Below, in pieces: positions 20,358 to 28,568 of a stretch of 64,000 bases of DNA (the first letter of the stretch is position 1; every line of letters begins with the position of its first letter). A program made the position numbers and the translations under genes. The DNA comes from Novosphingobium sp. AP12 (GTDB lineage: Bacteria; Pseudomonadota; Alphaproteobacteria; Sphingomonadales; Sphingomonadaceae): the NCBI RefSeq assembly GCF_000281975.1, contig NZ_AKKE01000028.1, positions 1-64,000 of the forward strand. The letters run 5' to 3'. Below the pieces are notes generated by a model. That model had not been told where the DNA came from and ran no database searches. It saw only the letters and a program-made list of their open reading frames with translations.

Positions 20358-20573
20358 GTTTCACGCGGGAGCGCGGATAAGAACAAGGGATACGGTCACG
20401 CAGAGACGCAGGGACGCAGAGGGGCAGCGCTTTCGGCGAAGCCGCTTTTCGCTCCTCGATGGCGCCTGCCGCAGCGCCGAATGGCACCAGGGCCTGCGGC
20501 GTCACTCGACATCTCTGCGCCTCTGCGTCTCTGCGTGAACCCGCTCTTCTCTTCTCCGCGTCTCCGCGTGAAC
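20358..20573. repeat. Nested palindromic repeat, copy 3
   Basis: About 216 bp between the envC-like gene and ctpA. Outer arms ~20358-20385 and ~20545-20573 and middle arms ~20394-20422 and ~20510-20542 are inverted repeats. Here the middle arms are of the CGCAGAGACGCAG type instead of CGCAAAGGCGC, yet the core still has CGGCGAAGCCG and GCCTGCGGCG. The rest of the 20354-20716 gap (20574-20716) should contain the ctpA promoter; no clear -35/-10 pair is seen. Confidence 0.88.
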
Positions 20574-20716
20574 AGGGGGCTGCGCATTCACCCACTGTCT
20601 CCCATATGGAGCCAAACCCCGTCCGTTCCGCTGGCGTTCACCGCAATCGGACGATAGGATGACACAAACCCCGTTCGGCCACGTCGCCGGATGACCTGAA
20701 AGAGGCACATCGCCCG

Positions 20717-22090
20717 ATGAAGATCGCTCCGTTCCTGCGCGCCGCGCTGCTCGTTTCCGCCGTGGCGGTGCTGCCCGTCGCGACCTCGGGGCTGGCGGCG
20801 GTCGATACCCGCGCCGCCCACGAATTCGACAAGCTGTTCACGATCTACCAGATCGTGAAGGAGAACTACGTCGACCAGGTGGACGACGACAAGCTGCTCA
20901 AGGGCGCGATCGACGGCATGCTCGCCAGCCTCGACCCCCATTCGAACTACCTCGACGGCCCCTCGCTGCAGCGGCTCGAGACGATGATCGACGGCAAGTA
21001 CACGGGCCTGGGTCTCTCGGTGATCGAGGACGAAGGCGCGGTGAAGATCATCTCGCCGTTCAAGGGCAGCCCGGCCGAGAAGGCGGGCCTCAAGGCGGGC
21101 GACTACATCACCCACCTCGACGGCGTGCTCTATTACGAGCGCGACCTGGACGAAGCCGTGTCCAAGATGCGCGGCGCGGCGGGCACCTCGATCCGCCTGA
21201 CGATCTTCCGCCAGGGCCGCGACGCCCCGTTCGACGTCACCGTGACGCGCGGCGTGATCGAGCTGGAACCGGTGACTTCGGAGCTGAAGGACAATGTCGG
21301 CGTGATCTCGGTGAACGAGTTCTCGCGCGATGTCGGCAACGACGTGAACACCGCGCTGTCCGATCTCAAGAAGCAGGCCGCGCTCAAGGGCGGCAAGCTG
21401 GCGGGCCTCGTGCTCGACCTGCGCTCGAACCCCGGCGGCTCGCTCGACGAGGCGGTGGCGCTGTCCGACCTGTTCCTCGAAAAGGGGGACATCGTCTCGC
21501 AGCGCGGCCGCAACGCGGCGGAGAACCAGTTCTACCGCGCCGAATCGATGTTCAAGGGCGATGCCGCCAAGGGCCTCCCGGTGGTCGTGCTGGTCGACGC
21601 GGGCTCCGCCTCGGCTTCCGAGATCGTCGCGGGCGCGCTGCAGGACCAGCACCGCGCGGTGATCATGGGCGAGCGCACCTTCGGCAAGGGCTCGGTCCAG
21701 ACCTTCCTCCCGCTCGACAACGACAGCGCGGTGAAGCTGACCACGGCGCGCTACTTCACCCCTTCGGGCCATTCGGTGCAGGAGGGCGGCATCGTCCCCG
21801 ACATCAAGGTGCCGCAGCTGTCCGACCCCGATGCCCGCGCGCGGGCCGAGCGCGCGGTGCGCGAGTCCGACCTGCGCGGCCACCTCATCAACGAGGCATC
21901 GCTGAAGGACAAGGACCTCGAGACCGACAAGATGGACGATCCGCGCTTCAAGGTAACGGCCGCGGAACTTGAAAAGCAGGGCATCAAGGACTTCCAGCTG
22001 AACTACGCGATCACGACGCTGCAGCGCACGGCGGGCAAGCCGGCGCTGGCTGCCGCCGCCAAGCCCGCCGCCGCGCCGGCCAAGCGCTGA
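20717..22090 (+). CDS. ctpA: Carboxyl-terminal processing peptidase, S41 family
   Basis: Periplasmic serine protease of 457 residues. It has a signal peptide (~1-27), a PDZ domain (~90-175, with GLGLSVIEDEGAVKIISPF) and the S41 catalytic domain. The nucleophile serine is in DAGSASASEIVAGAL and the general-base lysine in GERTFGKGSVQT. An Ala/Pro-rich tail follows. It probably degrades peptidoglycan endopeptidases or misfolded envelope proteins. GAAAGAGG precedes ATG 20717. dsbB follows 14 bp later. Confidence 0.95.
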   Translation: MKIAPFLRAALLVSAVAVLPVATSGLAAVDTRAAHEFDKLFTIYQIVKENYVDQVDDDKLLKGAIDGMLASLDPHSNYLDGPSLQRLETMIDGKYTGLGLSVIEDEGAVKIISPFKGSPAEKAGLKAGDYITHLDGVLYYERDLDEAVSKMRGAAGTSIRLTIFRQGRDAPFDVTVTRGVIELEPVTSELKDNVGVISVNEFSRDVGNDVNTALSDLKKQAALKGGKLAGLVLDLRSNPGGSLDEAVALSDLFLEKGDIVSQRGRNAAENQFYRAESMFKGDAAKGLPVVVLVDAGSASASEIVAGALQDQHRAVIMGERTFGKGSVQTFLPLDNDSAVKLTTARYFTPSGHSVQEGGIVPDIKVPQLSDPDARARAERAVRESDLRGHLINEASLKDKDLETDKMDDPRFKVTAAELEKQGIKDFQLNYAITTLQRTAGKPALAAAAKPAAAPAKR

Positions 22091-22104
22091 CGGCAGGCGA
22101 GCAC

Positions 22105-22593
22105 ATGGCCGTTCCCATCGCCGCTCCGGTGCGCGCCGCCCGCTGGCTCGCGCTTGCCGTCCCGGTCTGCCTGCTGGGCGGGGCGCTGGTGAGCCAGTAC
22201 GTCTTCGGTCTACACCCTTGCGAGATGTGCTGGTGGCAGCGCTACCCGCACATGCTGGCGATCCCGCTGGCGGCGCTGGCGTTCTTCTGGCGGCCGGTGC
22301 GCCCGCTCGTCGCCGTGGCGGCGCTGGCGGTGCTCGCCTCCGGGCTGATCGGCGGCTTCCACGCCGGGGTCGAATACCACTGGTGGGAAGGCGTCACCGC
22401 CTGCACCGCCAGCCCGATGGCGGGCGGCGGCGACCCGCTCGACGCGATCATGAACGCGCCGGTGATCCGCTGCGACGTGGCGCCCTGGGATCTGCTGGGT
22501 GTCTCGCTGGCGGGCTGGAACTTCCTGTTCTCGACCGCAGCGGCACTGGCCATTTTCGGCCTGATCGCGACTTCTGAAAAGGCCCGGCCATGA
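22105..22593 (+). CDS. dsbB: Disulfide bond formation protein B
   Basis: Inner-membrane quinone-linked oxidase that reoxidises DsbA. It has 162 residues with four predicted transmembrane helices. The first cysteine pair is in LHPCEMCWWQRYPH and the second pair is split between VTACTAS and VIRCDVAPWD, as needed for thiol transfer. Overlaps the next gene as ATGA. A DsbA-like gene lies at 42544, not adjacent. Confidence 0.93.
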   Translation: MAVPIAAPVRAARWLALAVPVCLLGGALVSQYVFGLHPCEMCWWQRYPHMLAIPLAALAFFWRPVRPLVAVAALAVLASGLIGGFHAGVEYHWWEGVTACTASPMAGGGDPLDAIMNAPVIRCDVAPWDLLGVSLAGWNFLFSTAAALAIFGLIATSEKARP

Positions 22594-23111
22594 GTGAAGT
22601 TTCCAGGCGCAGCGAGCGGATGCTGCGGGTCGACCAGGCGGGCGAGTACGGTGCGACGCGCATCTATGCCGGCCAGCTCGCGGTGATGGGCACGCGCGCG
22701 CCGCACGCCACCGAGATTGCCGGCATGGCCGCGCAGGAGGCGGATCACAGGGCCCGCTTCGATGCCATGATCGCCGAGCGCCGCGTGCGCCCGACGCTGC
22801 TCCAGCCGGTGTGGTCGGTCGCAGGCTATGCGCTGGGCGCGGCGACGGCGCTGATCGGCCCGAAGGCGGCGATGGCCTGCACCGCCGCGATCGAGACCGA
22901 GATCGAGCGTCACTATACCCAGCAGGTCGACGAACTCGGCACCGACGATCCCGAGCTGTCCGAGGTGATCCGCGAATTCCGCGACGACGAGCGCGAGCAC
23001 CGCGATGCCGCGCTGGCGGCGGGCGCGGAGCAGGCGCCGGCCTATCCGCTGCTGTTCCACGCGATCCGCATGGGCTGCCGGGTGGCGATCAAGCTTTCCG
23101 AGCGCATCTAG
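22590..23111 (+). CDS. coq7: Demethoxyubiquinone hydroxylase (COQ7 family)
   Basis: Di-iron monooxygenase adding the C6 hydroxyl in ubiquinone synthesis. It has 173 residues; ligand motifs are VDQAGEYGATRIYAGQ, QEADHRARF, AIETEIERHY and DDEREHRD. The start overlaps the dsbB stop. It shares with dsbB a link to the quinone pool, which may be coincidence. Confidence 0.94.
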   Translation: MSEVSRRSERMLRVDQAGEYGATRIYAGQLAVMGTRAPHATEIAGMAAQEADHRARFDAMIAERRVRPTLLQPVWSVAGYALGAATALIGPKAAMACTAAIETEIERHYTQQVDELGTDDPELSEVIREFRDDEREHRDAALAAGAEQAPAYPLLFHAIRMGCRVAIKLSERI

Positions 23112-23148
23112 GGGCAACTCCCGAGGGGCCGTTCCCGGAACGATTTCG

Positions 23149-23170
23149 CCCGCCGGCGGGTTTGTTTGGA
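23149..23170 (+). terminator. Possible terminator after coq7
   Basis: The palindrome CCCGCCGGCGGG is followed directly by TTTGTTTGG. The stem is short, only 4 bp once a loop is allowed, so it is weak. Confidence 0.4.
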
Positions 23171-23258
23171 ATGCGGCCGGCTTAAGCTATCGTTCAAGCC
23201 GGGACGGTCCTATATCGGGGCCATACCTTGCCGCTACCGACGCATTGGAGCCCCCGCG

Positions 23259-23834
23259 ATGACCCGCCTCCTGACTTCCGCCGCCCTGGCCGCCCTGATG
23301 CTGACGGCCGCGCCCGCCATGGCGCAGGATGACGCGGCTCTCGATTCCCGGGGCGAGAAGGTCAACCAGCTCATCGTCTACGGTGAAGATTCCTGCCCGG
23401 CCTCGGCCCCCGGCGAGATCACCGTCTGCGCGCGCAAGCCGGAGGAGGAGCGCTACCGCATCCCCCTGCCGCTGCGCGGGATCGACCAGCCGCAGGCCGA
23501 AGCCTGGTCCAACAAGGTGCAGGCCTACGAAACGGTCGGCGCCTTCGGTTCGCTCAGCTGCTCCCCGGTCGGGGCGGGCGGATCGCTGGGGTGCACGCAG
23601 CAGTTGATCGACAAGGCTTATGCCGATCGGGACAATGGCAGCGAAATCCGCTTCGGCGAACTGATCGCCGCCGAACGCGAGAAGCGCCTCTCCACCATCG
23701 ATGCCGACGCCGCCGAGCAGCAGGGCCGCGTCGAGGAAGCCGAAAAGGCCTACTTCGAGCAGCGCCAGCGCCAGGAAGCGGAACAGGATGCGGCGGAAGC
23801 CGCGGGCAAGGCGCCGCTGCCCAAGGTCCAGTAA
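23259..23834 (+). CDS. Secreted protein of unknown function
   Basis: A 191-residue protein with a clear Sec signal peptide (hydrophobic to about residue 22, cleavage after AMA). The mature part has four cysteines (DSCPAS, TVCARKP, SLSCSP, GCTQQ) suitable for two disulfides, then a Glu/Gln-rich coiled-coil-like tail. No family was recognised; similar Cys-containing short secreted proteins are common in sphingomonads. ATG 23259 is chosen because the signal peptide begins there. Confidence 0.7.
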   Translation: MTRLLTSAALAALMLTAAPAMAQDDAALDSRGEKVNQLIVYGEDSCPASAPGEITVCARKPEEERYRIPLPLRGIDQPQAEAWSNKVQAYETVGAFGSLSCSPVGAGGSLGCTQQLIDKAYADRDNGSEIRFGELIAAEREKRLSTIDADAAEQQGRVEEAEKAYFEQRQRQEAEQDAAEAAGKAPLPKVQ

Positions 23835-24076
23835 GCCGTACTTCACCCCGGCCCGGCCGGGGAGGACGGCGGTCGCCGGCTCCTTGGCCCAAGGCGGGCT
23901 TCCTGCCCTGAAACCGGAACGCACTTGTCCGCATCCCGCAAATCGGGTCAGACGACGCCCGTGAGGGGTTCCGCAGCATCAACGCCGACGCCGTGCGGGC
24001 CGGGTTTCCGGTCGGCGCGGCCGTGCGCCGCGAGCCTTCGCATCAATCTCCAGACTGAAGGAAAGCGGGTGCGCGG
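23835..24076. other. 242-bp gap with structured GC-rich sequence
   Basis: Several short hairpins are visible: CCCCGGCC/GGCCGGGG-like near 23850, CCTTGGCCCAAGG near 23881-23893, and GGGC/GCCC just after. The last ~25 bases contain GAAGGAAAG, the ribosome site for the TauE gene. The order of hairpins suggests a possible structured RNA, but I cannot match it to a known RNA family. Confidence 0.3.
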
Positions 24077-24931
24077 ATGGGCGTGACGGAGTCGATCGAC
24101 GTGTTCCACGCCATCGCGGGCCTGCTGGTCGGCACGCTGGTAGGGCTGACCGGAGTGGGCGGCGGCTCGCTGATGACGCCGCTGCTGGTGCTGATGTTCG
24201 GCGTCAGCGCCAAGACCGCGGTGGGCACCGACCTGCTGTTCGCCGCCATCACCAAGATCGCGGGCTCTGCCGTCCACGGATCTCGCGAGACGGTGGAGTG
24301 GCCGATCGTGCGCCGCCTCGCCATCGGCAGCATCCCGGCTGCCCTGCTGACGCTGGCGGTGCTGGCGAGCATCGGCAAGGTCGGGCAGTCCGCCGAGCAT
24401 GTGATCCTGGTCTCGCTCGCCTGCCTGCTGGCGCTGACCGCGCTGGCGGTGATCGGGCGCAAGTGGCTGTTCCGCCATGCTCGGGACTTCGACGGCGTCC
24501 GCTCCCCCGGCCGCGTGACCGGCGCCACCGTGGCGCTGGGCGCGCTGATCGGGGCGGCGGTGTCGATGTCCTCGGTGGGCGCGGGCGCGATCGGGGTGAC
24601 AGTGCTGCTGATGCTCTACCCGCGTCTGCAGATGGCACGCATCGTCGGCTCGGACATCGCGCACGCCGTGCCGCTGGCGCTGATCGCGGGCACGGGGCAC
24701 TGGATCATGGGCGATGTCGACGGACGGCTGCTGACCAACCTGCTGATCGGCTCCATCCCGGGCGTGGTGGTGGGCAGCTACCTGTCCTCGCATGCGCCCG
24801 ACCGGGTGCTGCAGCCGCTGCTGGCGGGGGTGCTGGCGCTGTCGTCGTGGCAGCTTTTCGTGAAGGCCTATACGCCGGAGAAGGCGAAGGTCGAAGTCAT
24901 CGCCCCGGCCAGGGCAGCGGAGCGGCGCTGA
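24077..24931 (+). CDS. Sulfite exporter TauE/SafE family protein
   Basis: A 284-residue inner-membrane protein with about eight hydrophobic segments and the two TauE/SafE half-motifs: GTLVGLTGVGGGSLMTPLL at the N-terminus and ALIGAAVSMSSVGAGAIGV in the second half. Members export sulfite or other sulfonate/organic anions; the substrate here is unknown. ATG 24077 follows GAAGGAAAG. It ends before a bidirectional terminator shared with fabI. Confidence 0.88.
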   Translation: MGVTESIDVFHAIAGLLVGTLVGLTGVGGGSLMTPLLVLMFGVSAKTAVGTDLLFAAITKIAGSAVHGSRETVEWPIVRRLAIGSIPAALLTLAVLASIGKVGQSAEHVILVSLACLLALTALAVIGRKWLFRHARDFDGVRSPGRVTGATVALGALIGAAVSMSSVGAGAIGVTVLLMLYPRLQMARIVGSDIAHAVPLALIAGTGHWIMGDVDGRLLTNLLIGSIPGVVVGSYLSSHAPDRVLQPLLAGVLALSSWQLFVKAYTPEKAKVEVIAPARAAERR

Positions 24932-24950
24932 CGGGGAAAGAGGAACACGA

Positions 24951-24983
24951 AAGGGCCGGGAATCACCCCGGCCCTTCGTCTTT
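24951..24983. terminator. Terminator between tauE-like gene and fabI
   Basis: AAGGGCCGGG (24951-24960), loop AATCAC, CCCGGCCCTT (24967-24976): a perfect 10-bp stem between convergent genes, with a moderate CGTCTTT tail. Confidence 0.8.
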
Positions 24984-24998
24984 CCAGCCCCTATGCGC

Positions 24999-25802
24999 TC
25001 AGGCGAGCGCGATGTCGGGGGCGTCTTCCTGCTTCATGCCGACGACGTGATAGCCGCAGTCGACGTGGTGGGTTTCGCCCGTCACGCCCGACGACAGGTC
25101 GGACAGCAGGTAGAGCCCGGCGCCGCCGACGTCCTCGATCGTGACGTTGCGGCGCAGCGGCGAGTTCAGTTCGTTCCACTTGAGGATATAGCGGAAGTCG
25201 CCGATGCCGCTGGCGGCGAGCGTCTTGATCGGGCCGGCGGAGATGCCGTTGACGCGGATGCCCTGCGGCCCCAGGTCGTTGGCGAGGTACTTCACCGAGG
25301 CCTCGAGAGCGGCCTTGGCCACACCCATGACGTTGTAGTGAGGCACCACCTTTTCCGCGCCGTAGTAGGTGAGCGTCAGGATCGAGCCGCCCGCCGACAT
25401 CATCGGCAGCGCCCGCTTGGTCACGGCCACGAGGCTGTAGGCCGAGATGTTCATCGTCATCAGGAAATTGTCGAGGCTGGTGTCGACGTATTTCCCGCGC
25501 AGTTCGTTCTTGTCGGAGAAGCCGATGGCGTGGACGACGAAGTCGATCGTCCCCCAGCGCTCCTCGATCTGCGCGAAGGCAGTGTCGAGGGCTTCCATGT
25601 TCGAGACGTCGCATTCGACGAGGAAATCGCTGCCCAGGCTCTCGGCCAGCGGCTTCACCCGCTTGGCAAGAGCTTCGCCCTGGTAGGAAAAGGCGAGCTC
25701 TGCGCCTTGTTCGTGCAGCTTTTTTGCGATTCCCCAGGCCAGCGACTTGTCATTTGCAAGGCCCATGATGAGGCCGCGTTTACCGTGCATCAGACCGGTC
25801 AT
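24999..25802 (-). CDS. fabI: Enoyl-[acyl-carrier-protein] reductase FabI
   Basis: NADH-dependent last step of each fatty acid elongation cycle. It has 267 residues; catalytic residues Y146, Y156 and K163 fall at the E. coli FabI positions (TYYGAEK, YNVMGVAK), and G93 in HAIGFSDKNEL is the residue changed in triclosan-resistant mutants, here unaltered. ATG 25802 overlaps the upstream BrkB gene as ATGA. The longer open frame upstream is out-of-frame BrkB DNA. Confidence 0.96.
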   Translation of the reverse strand: MTGLMHGKRGLIMGLANDKSLAWGIAKKLHEQGAELAFSYQGEALAKRVKPLAESLGSDFLVECDVSNMEALDTAFAQIEERWGTIDFVVHAIGFSDKNELRGKYVDTSLDNFLMTMNISAYSLVAVTKRALPMMSAGGSILTLTYYGAEKVVPHYNVMGVAKAALEASVKYLANDLGPQGIRVNGISAGPIKTLAASGIGDFRYILKWNELNSPLRRNVTIEDVGGAGLYLLSDLSSGVTGETHHVDCGYHVVGMKQEDAPDIALA

Positions 25803-26773
25803 TCGTTTCTTCCTGTACTTTCCTTGTCGTTCGACCCGGGGGTCGTGGCGGCGGGTCCGGGCGTGTCTGGCGCCTCGGGTGCCCCCGCGAGCGCCGCGTT
25901 GAGTTCGGCGCCTACCACCATCCCTAATCCCACAAGCCAGAAAAAGAAAAGCGCGATCATCACTCCAGCGAGGCTTCCGTACGTCAGATCGTACATGAAG
26001 AACGTCTGGAGGACCTTCGGAAGGGCGTAGGCGACCAGCAGCCACCATCCGGTGACGAGCGCGGCGCCCGGCCATTTGGGGTATCGGCGCTTCTGGTAGG
26101 CGGACGGAGTGAGCAGGTAGATCAGCATGTAGATCGAGCCGAACAGCGCGCCCGCGCTGATCGCGCCCGATATCGCGATCTGCTCCGACAGGTCGTCGAG
26201 GCGGGGGAACAGCACCGCGATGATCGCCTCGCTCGCCGAGATCAGCACCTGCGAGGACAACGAAACCAGCAGCAGCAGCACCGAGCCGAAGATGAGCCCG
26301 GTGGACACCAGCCGCGAGCGCCAGAAGCGCTGGCGCTTGGTGGTGTTGTAGGCGCGGTGGAGGATGTCGCGGATCGTCTCGACCAGGCTCGTCGCGGTCC
26401 AGAGGCCGAAGATGCCGCCGATCCACAGCAGGTGGCCATGGCGCGCGGCGGCGACATCGTGGGCGACGGGTCCGAGCACTTCGGCGACGCGCGGCGGGAT
26501 GGCGCTCAAGACCGCGTCGATCGACGCGCCGAGCTGGTCCTGCTCGCCCAGCGCCGAGAAGATGGCGGCCAGCGCGATGAAGAAGGGGAACAGCGCCAGA
26601 AGCGTCATGTAGGCGAGGTTGCCGGCGTGGATGAACCCGTCGTCCCAGGTGCCGTTGACGACGCGCATGACGATGCGGAAGAACCGGGTGCCGGGGCCGG
26701 CCTTGCGCTTGATCCTGTGGCCCAGCCTCTCGTGATGACGAGCGGGGTCGTGGCCGGGTTGGCCGTCCGTCAC
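25799..26773 (-). CDS. YihY/BrkB family inner-membrane protein
   Basis: About 324 residues with six predicted transmembrane segments and the family core GNLAYMTLLALFPFFIALA, the HLLWIGGIFGLWTATSLVE loop and the late YDLTYGSLAGVMIALFFFWL. Often misnamed ribonuclease BN; it is a membrane protein of unknown function. The start is uncertain: GTG 26773 (VTDGQ) is used, while TTG 26815 would overlap the dnaJ-like gene by 11 bases. Residues after ~305 form a hydrophilic tail. Confidence 0.85.
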   Translation of the reverse strand: MTDGQPGHDPARHHERLGHRIKRKAGPGTRFFRIVMRVVNGTWDDGFIHAGNLAYMTLLALFPFFIALAAIFSALGEQDQLGASIDAVLSAIPPRVAEVLGPVAHDVAAARHGHLLWIGGIFGLWTATSLVETIRDILHRAYNTTKRQRFWRSRLVSTGLIFGSVLLLLVSLSSQVLISASEAIIAVLFPRLDDLSEQIAISGAISAGALFGSIYMLIYLLTPSAYQKRRYPKWPGAALVTGWWLLVAYALPKVLQTFFMYDLTYGSLAGVMIALFFFWLVGLGMVVGAELNAALAGAPEAPDTPGPAATTPGSNDKESTGRNE

Positions 26774-26804
26774 GCCCGCCGGGAGGGCGGGCCGGGCCGG
26801 GGGA

Positions 26805-27785
26805 TCAGATGCCAAGCTTGCCGCGCACGTCGCGGCCGTCGCTCCAGCCTTCCAGCCGCGCGGCGAGGTCGCGTCCTGCTTCGGAATCGGGTTCGGGCAT
26901 GGCGATCTGCAGGGCGATCAGCTGGTCGCCGCGGGTGCCGTCCTTGCGGCTCATGCCGCGGCCCTTGAGGCGCAGCACCTTGCCCGAGCTGGCGCCCACG
27001 GGGACCGAGAGCATGACCGCGCCCGCCGGGGTGGGGGCCTTGACCTTGGCGCCGGAGAGAGCCTCGTCTAGCGTGATCGGCAGGTCGATGCGCAGGTCGT
27101 CGCCTTCCTGGCGGAAGAAGGGGTGCGGCTGTATCTGGATGGTGACGATGGCGTCCCCTGCGCCGCCGGGGCCGGCCTCGCCCTTGCCCGAGAGGCGCAT
27201 CTGGGTGCCGTCCTCGAGCCCGGCGGGGAGCTTGAGGTCGATGGTCTTGCCGTCCGACAGCGTGATGCGCTGCGCCTTCAGCTCCGCCGCGTCGGTGAGC
27301 GGCACGGCGAGGCGGTAGCTGACGTTGGCGCCGCGCGGGGCCGCGCGTCCGCGTCCGCCCATGCCGCCCATGCCGCCGGCGGGACCGCCGCGCGCGCCGC
27401 CGCCGAAGATGCCGCCGAACAGGTCCTCGAGGTCGATGCCGTCCTCGCTGCCGCCGCCGAAGCCGCCGCCGAAACCGCGCTGGCCGCCCGCGCCGCCGAA
27501 GCCTCCGCCGCCGAAGCCGCCGCCCCCGAACCCGCCGCCGCCGCCGAAGGGACCGGCCGGGTTGCCGTCGGCGTCGATCTCGCCCCGGTCGAACTGGGCA
27601 CGCTTCGCCTTGTCGGAAAGCAGGTCGTAGGCGCCGGTCACTTCGCTGAAGCGCTCGGCCGCCTTGGGGTTGTCCTGGTTCTTGTCGGGGTGGAGTTCCT
27701 TGGCGAGCTTGCGATAGGCGGACTTGATGTCCTTCTCGCTCGCGCCGCGCGGTACGCCCAGGGTGGTATAAGGGTCTGCTGCCAT
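26805..27785 (-). CDS. J-domain co-chaperone, CbpA-like (DnaJ class II)
   Basis: A 326-residue type II J protein stimulating DnaK. The J domain has HPD at 32-34. A Gly/Phe-rich linker (~80-130) is unusually repetitive (GGGGFGGGG), then two beta-sandwich substrate domains (RLAVPLTDAAELKAQRITL and LRIDLPITLDEALSGAKV). No zinc-finger cysteines, so it is not DnaJ itself. It is probably co-transcribed with the BrkB and fabI genes. Confidence 0.93.
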   Translation of the reverse strand: MAADPYTTLGVPRGASEKDIKSAYRKLAKELHPDKNQDNPKAAERFSEVTGAYDLLSDKAKRAQFDRGEIDADGNPAGPFGGGGGFGGGGFGGGGFGGAGGQRGFGGGFGGGSEDGIDLEDLFGGIFGGGARGGPAGGMGGMGGRGRAAPRGANVSYRLAVPLTDAAELKAQRITLSDGKTIDLKLPAGLEDGTQMRLSGKGEAGPGGAGDAIVTIQIQPHPFFRQEGDDLRIDLPITLDEALSGAKVKAPTPAGAVMLSVPVGASSGKVLRLKGRGMSRKDGTRGDQLIALQIAMPEPDSEAGRDLAARLEGWSDGRDVRGKLGI

Positions 27786-27935
27786 GATGACTGCCTAGCT
27801 AGGTCGCGACGCGCCTTTGGACAAGCGCAACGATGCGCCATCCCCCGGGTTGCCAGCAACTTGCGGCCCGTGCGATGGTTTCCTACGGCGCGGTGTCGGC
27901 TGACCCGGCCCGATATTCAAAGGCAGGCCATACCC

Positions 27936-28568
27936 GTGTCCACATCCTTCCCCTCCGACATCGACGCCGCCGAGGCCCGCGAGGTCATCCCGCACGGCGA
28001 TCCCTTCGCGCTGTTCACGCAGTGGTACGAAGAGGCGCGCGGCGCAGAGCCCAACGATGCGAACGCCATGGCGCTCGCCACCGCGACGCCGGACGCGGTG
28101 CCCTCGGTGCGCATGGTGCTGCTCAAGGACCACGGCCCCGACGGCTTCGTGTTCTACACCAATGGCCACAGCCGCAAGGGCCGCGAGATCGCCGCCAATC
28201 CGCAGGTCGCCCTGCTGTTCCACTGGAAGAGCCTGCGCCGCCAGATCCGTATCGAGGGCCCGCTCTCCCCGGTGAGCGAGGCCGAGGCCGAAGCCTACTT
28301 CCACTCGCGCGCGCGCGATTCGCAGATCGGCGCGGTGGCCTCGGACCAGTCGGCCCCGCTCGATTCGCGCGAAACCTTCCTCAGCCGCTACGAGGAGGCC
28401 CGCGCCCGCTTCGACGATATGGAGGTGGAACGTCCCGCGCACTGGGGCGGCTGGCGCGTGCGCCCGCTCGCCATCGAGTTCTGGCACGACCGTCCCCACC
28501 GCCTCCACGAACGCCGCCGCTTCGAGCATGGCGCGAACGGCTGGGCCAGCACGCTGCTCTATCCGTGA
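27936..28568 (+). CDS. pdxH: Pyridoxamine 5'-phosphate oxidase
   Basis: FMN enzyme making pyridoxal phosphate from PNP/PMP. It has 210 residues with FMN-binding VRMVLLKDHGPDGFVFYTN, HSRKGREIAANPQVALLFHW and the C-terminal WRVRPLAIEFWHDRPHRLHER. GTG 27936 is used: it gives the normal N-terminus, and AAAGGCAGG lies just upstream. It is divergent from the dnaJ-like gene. The CDF gene start overlaps its stop (GTGA). Confidence 0.95.
   Translation: MSTSFPSDIDAAEAREVIPHGDPFALFTQWYEEARGAEPNDANAMALATATPDAVPSVRMVLLKDHGPDGFVFYTNGHSRKGREIAANPQVALLFHWKSLRRQIRIEGPLSPVSEAEAEAYFHSRARDSQIGAVASDQSAPLDSRETFLSRYEEARARFDDMEVERPAHWGGWRVRPLAIEFWHDRPHRLHERRRFEHGANGWASTLLYP

Noticed and set aside
7744..20573. CRISPR array
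   Set aside because: The repeated units are three widely spaced palindromes between genes, with no regular spacers and no cas genes.
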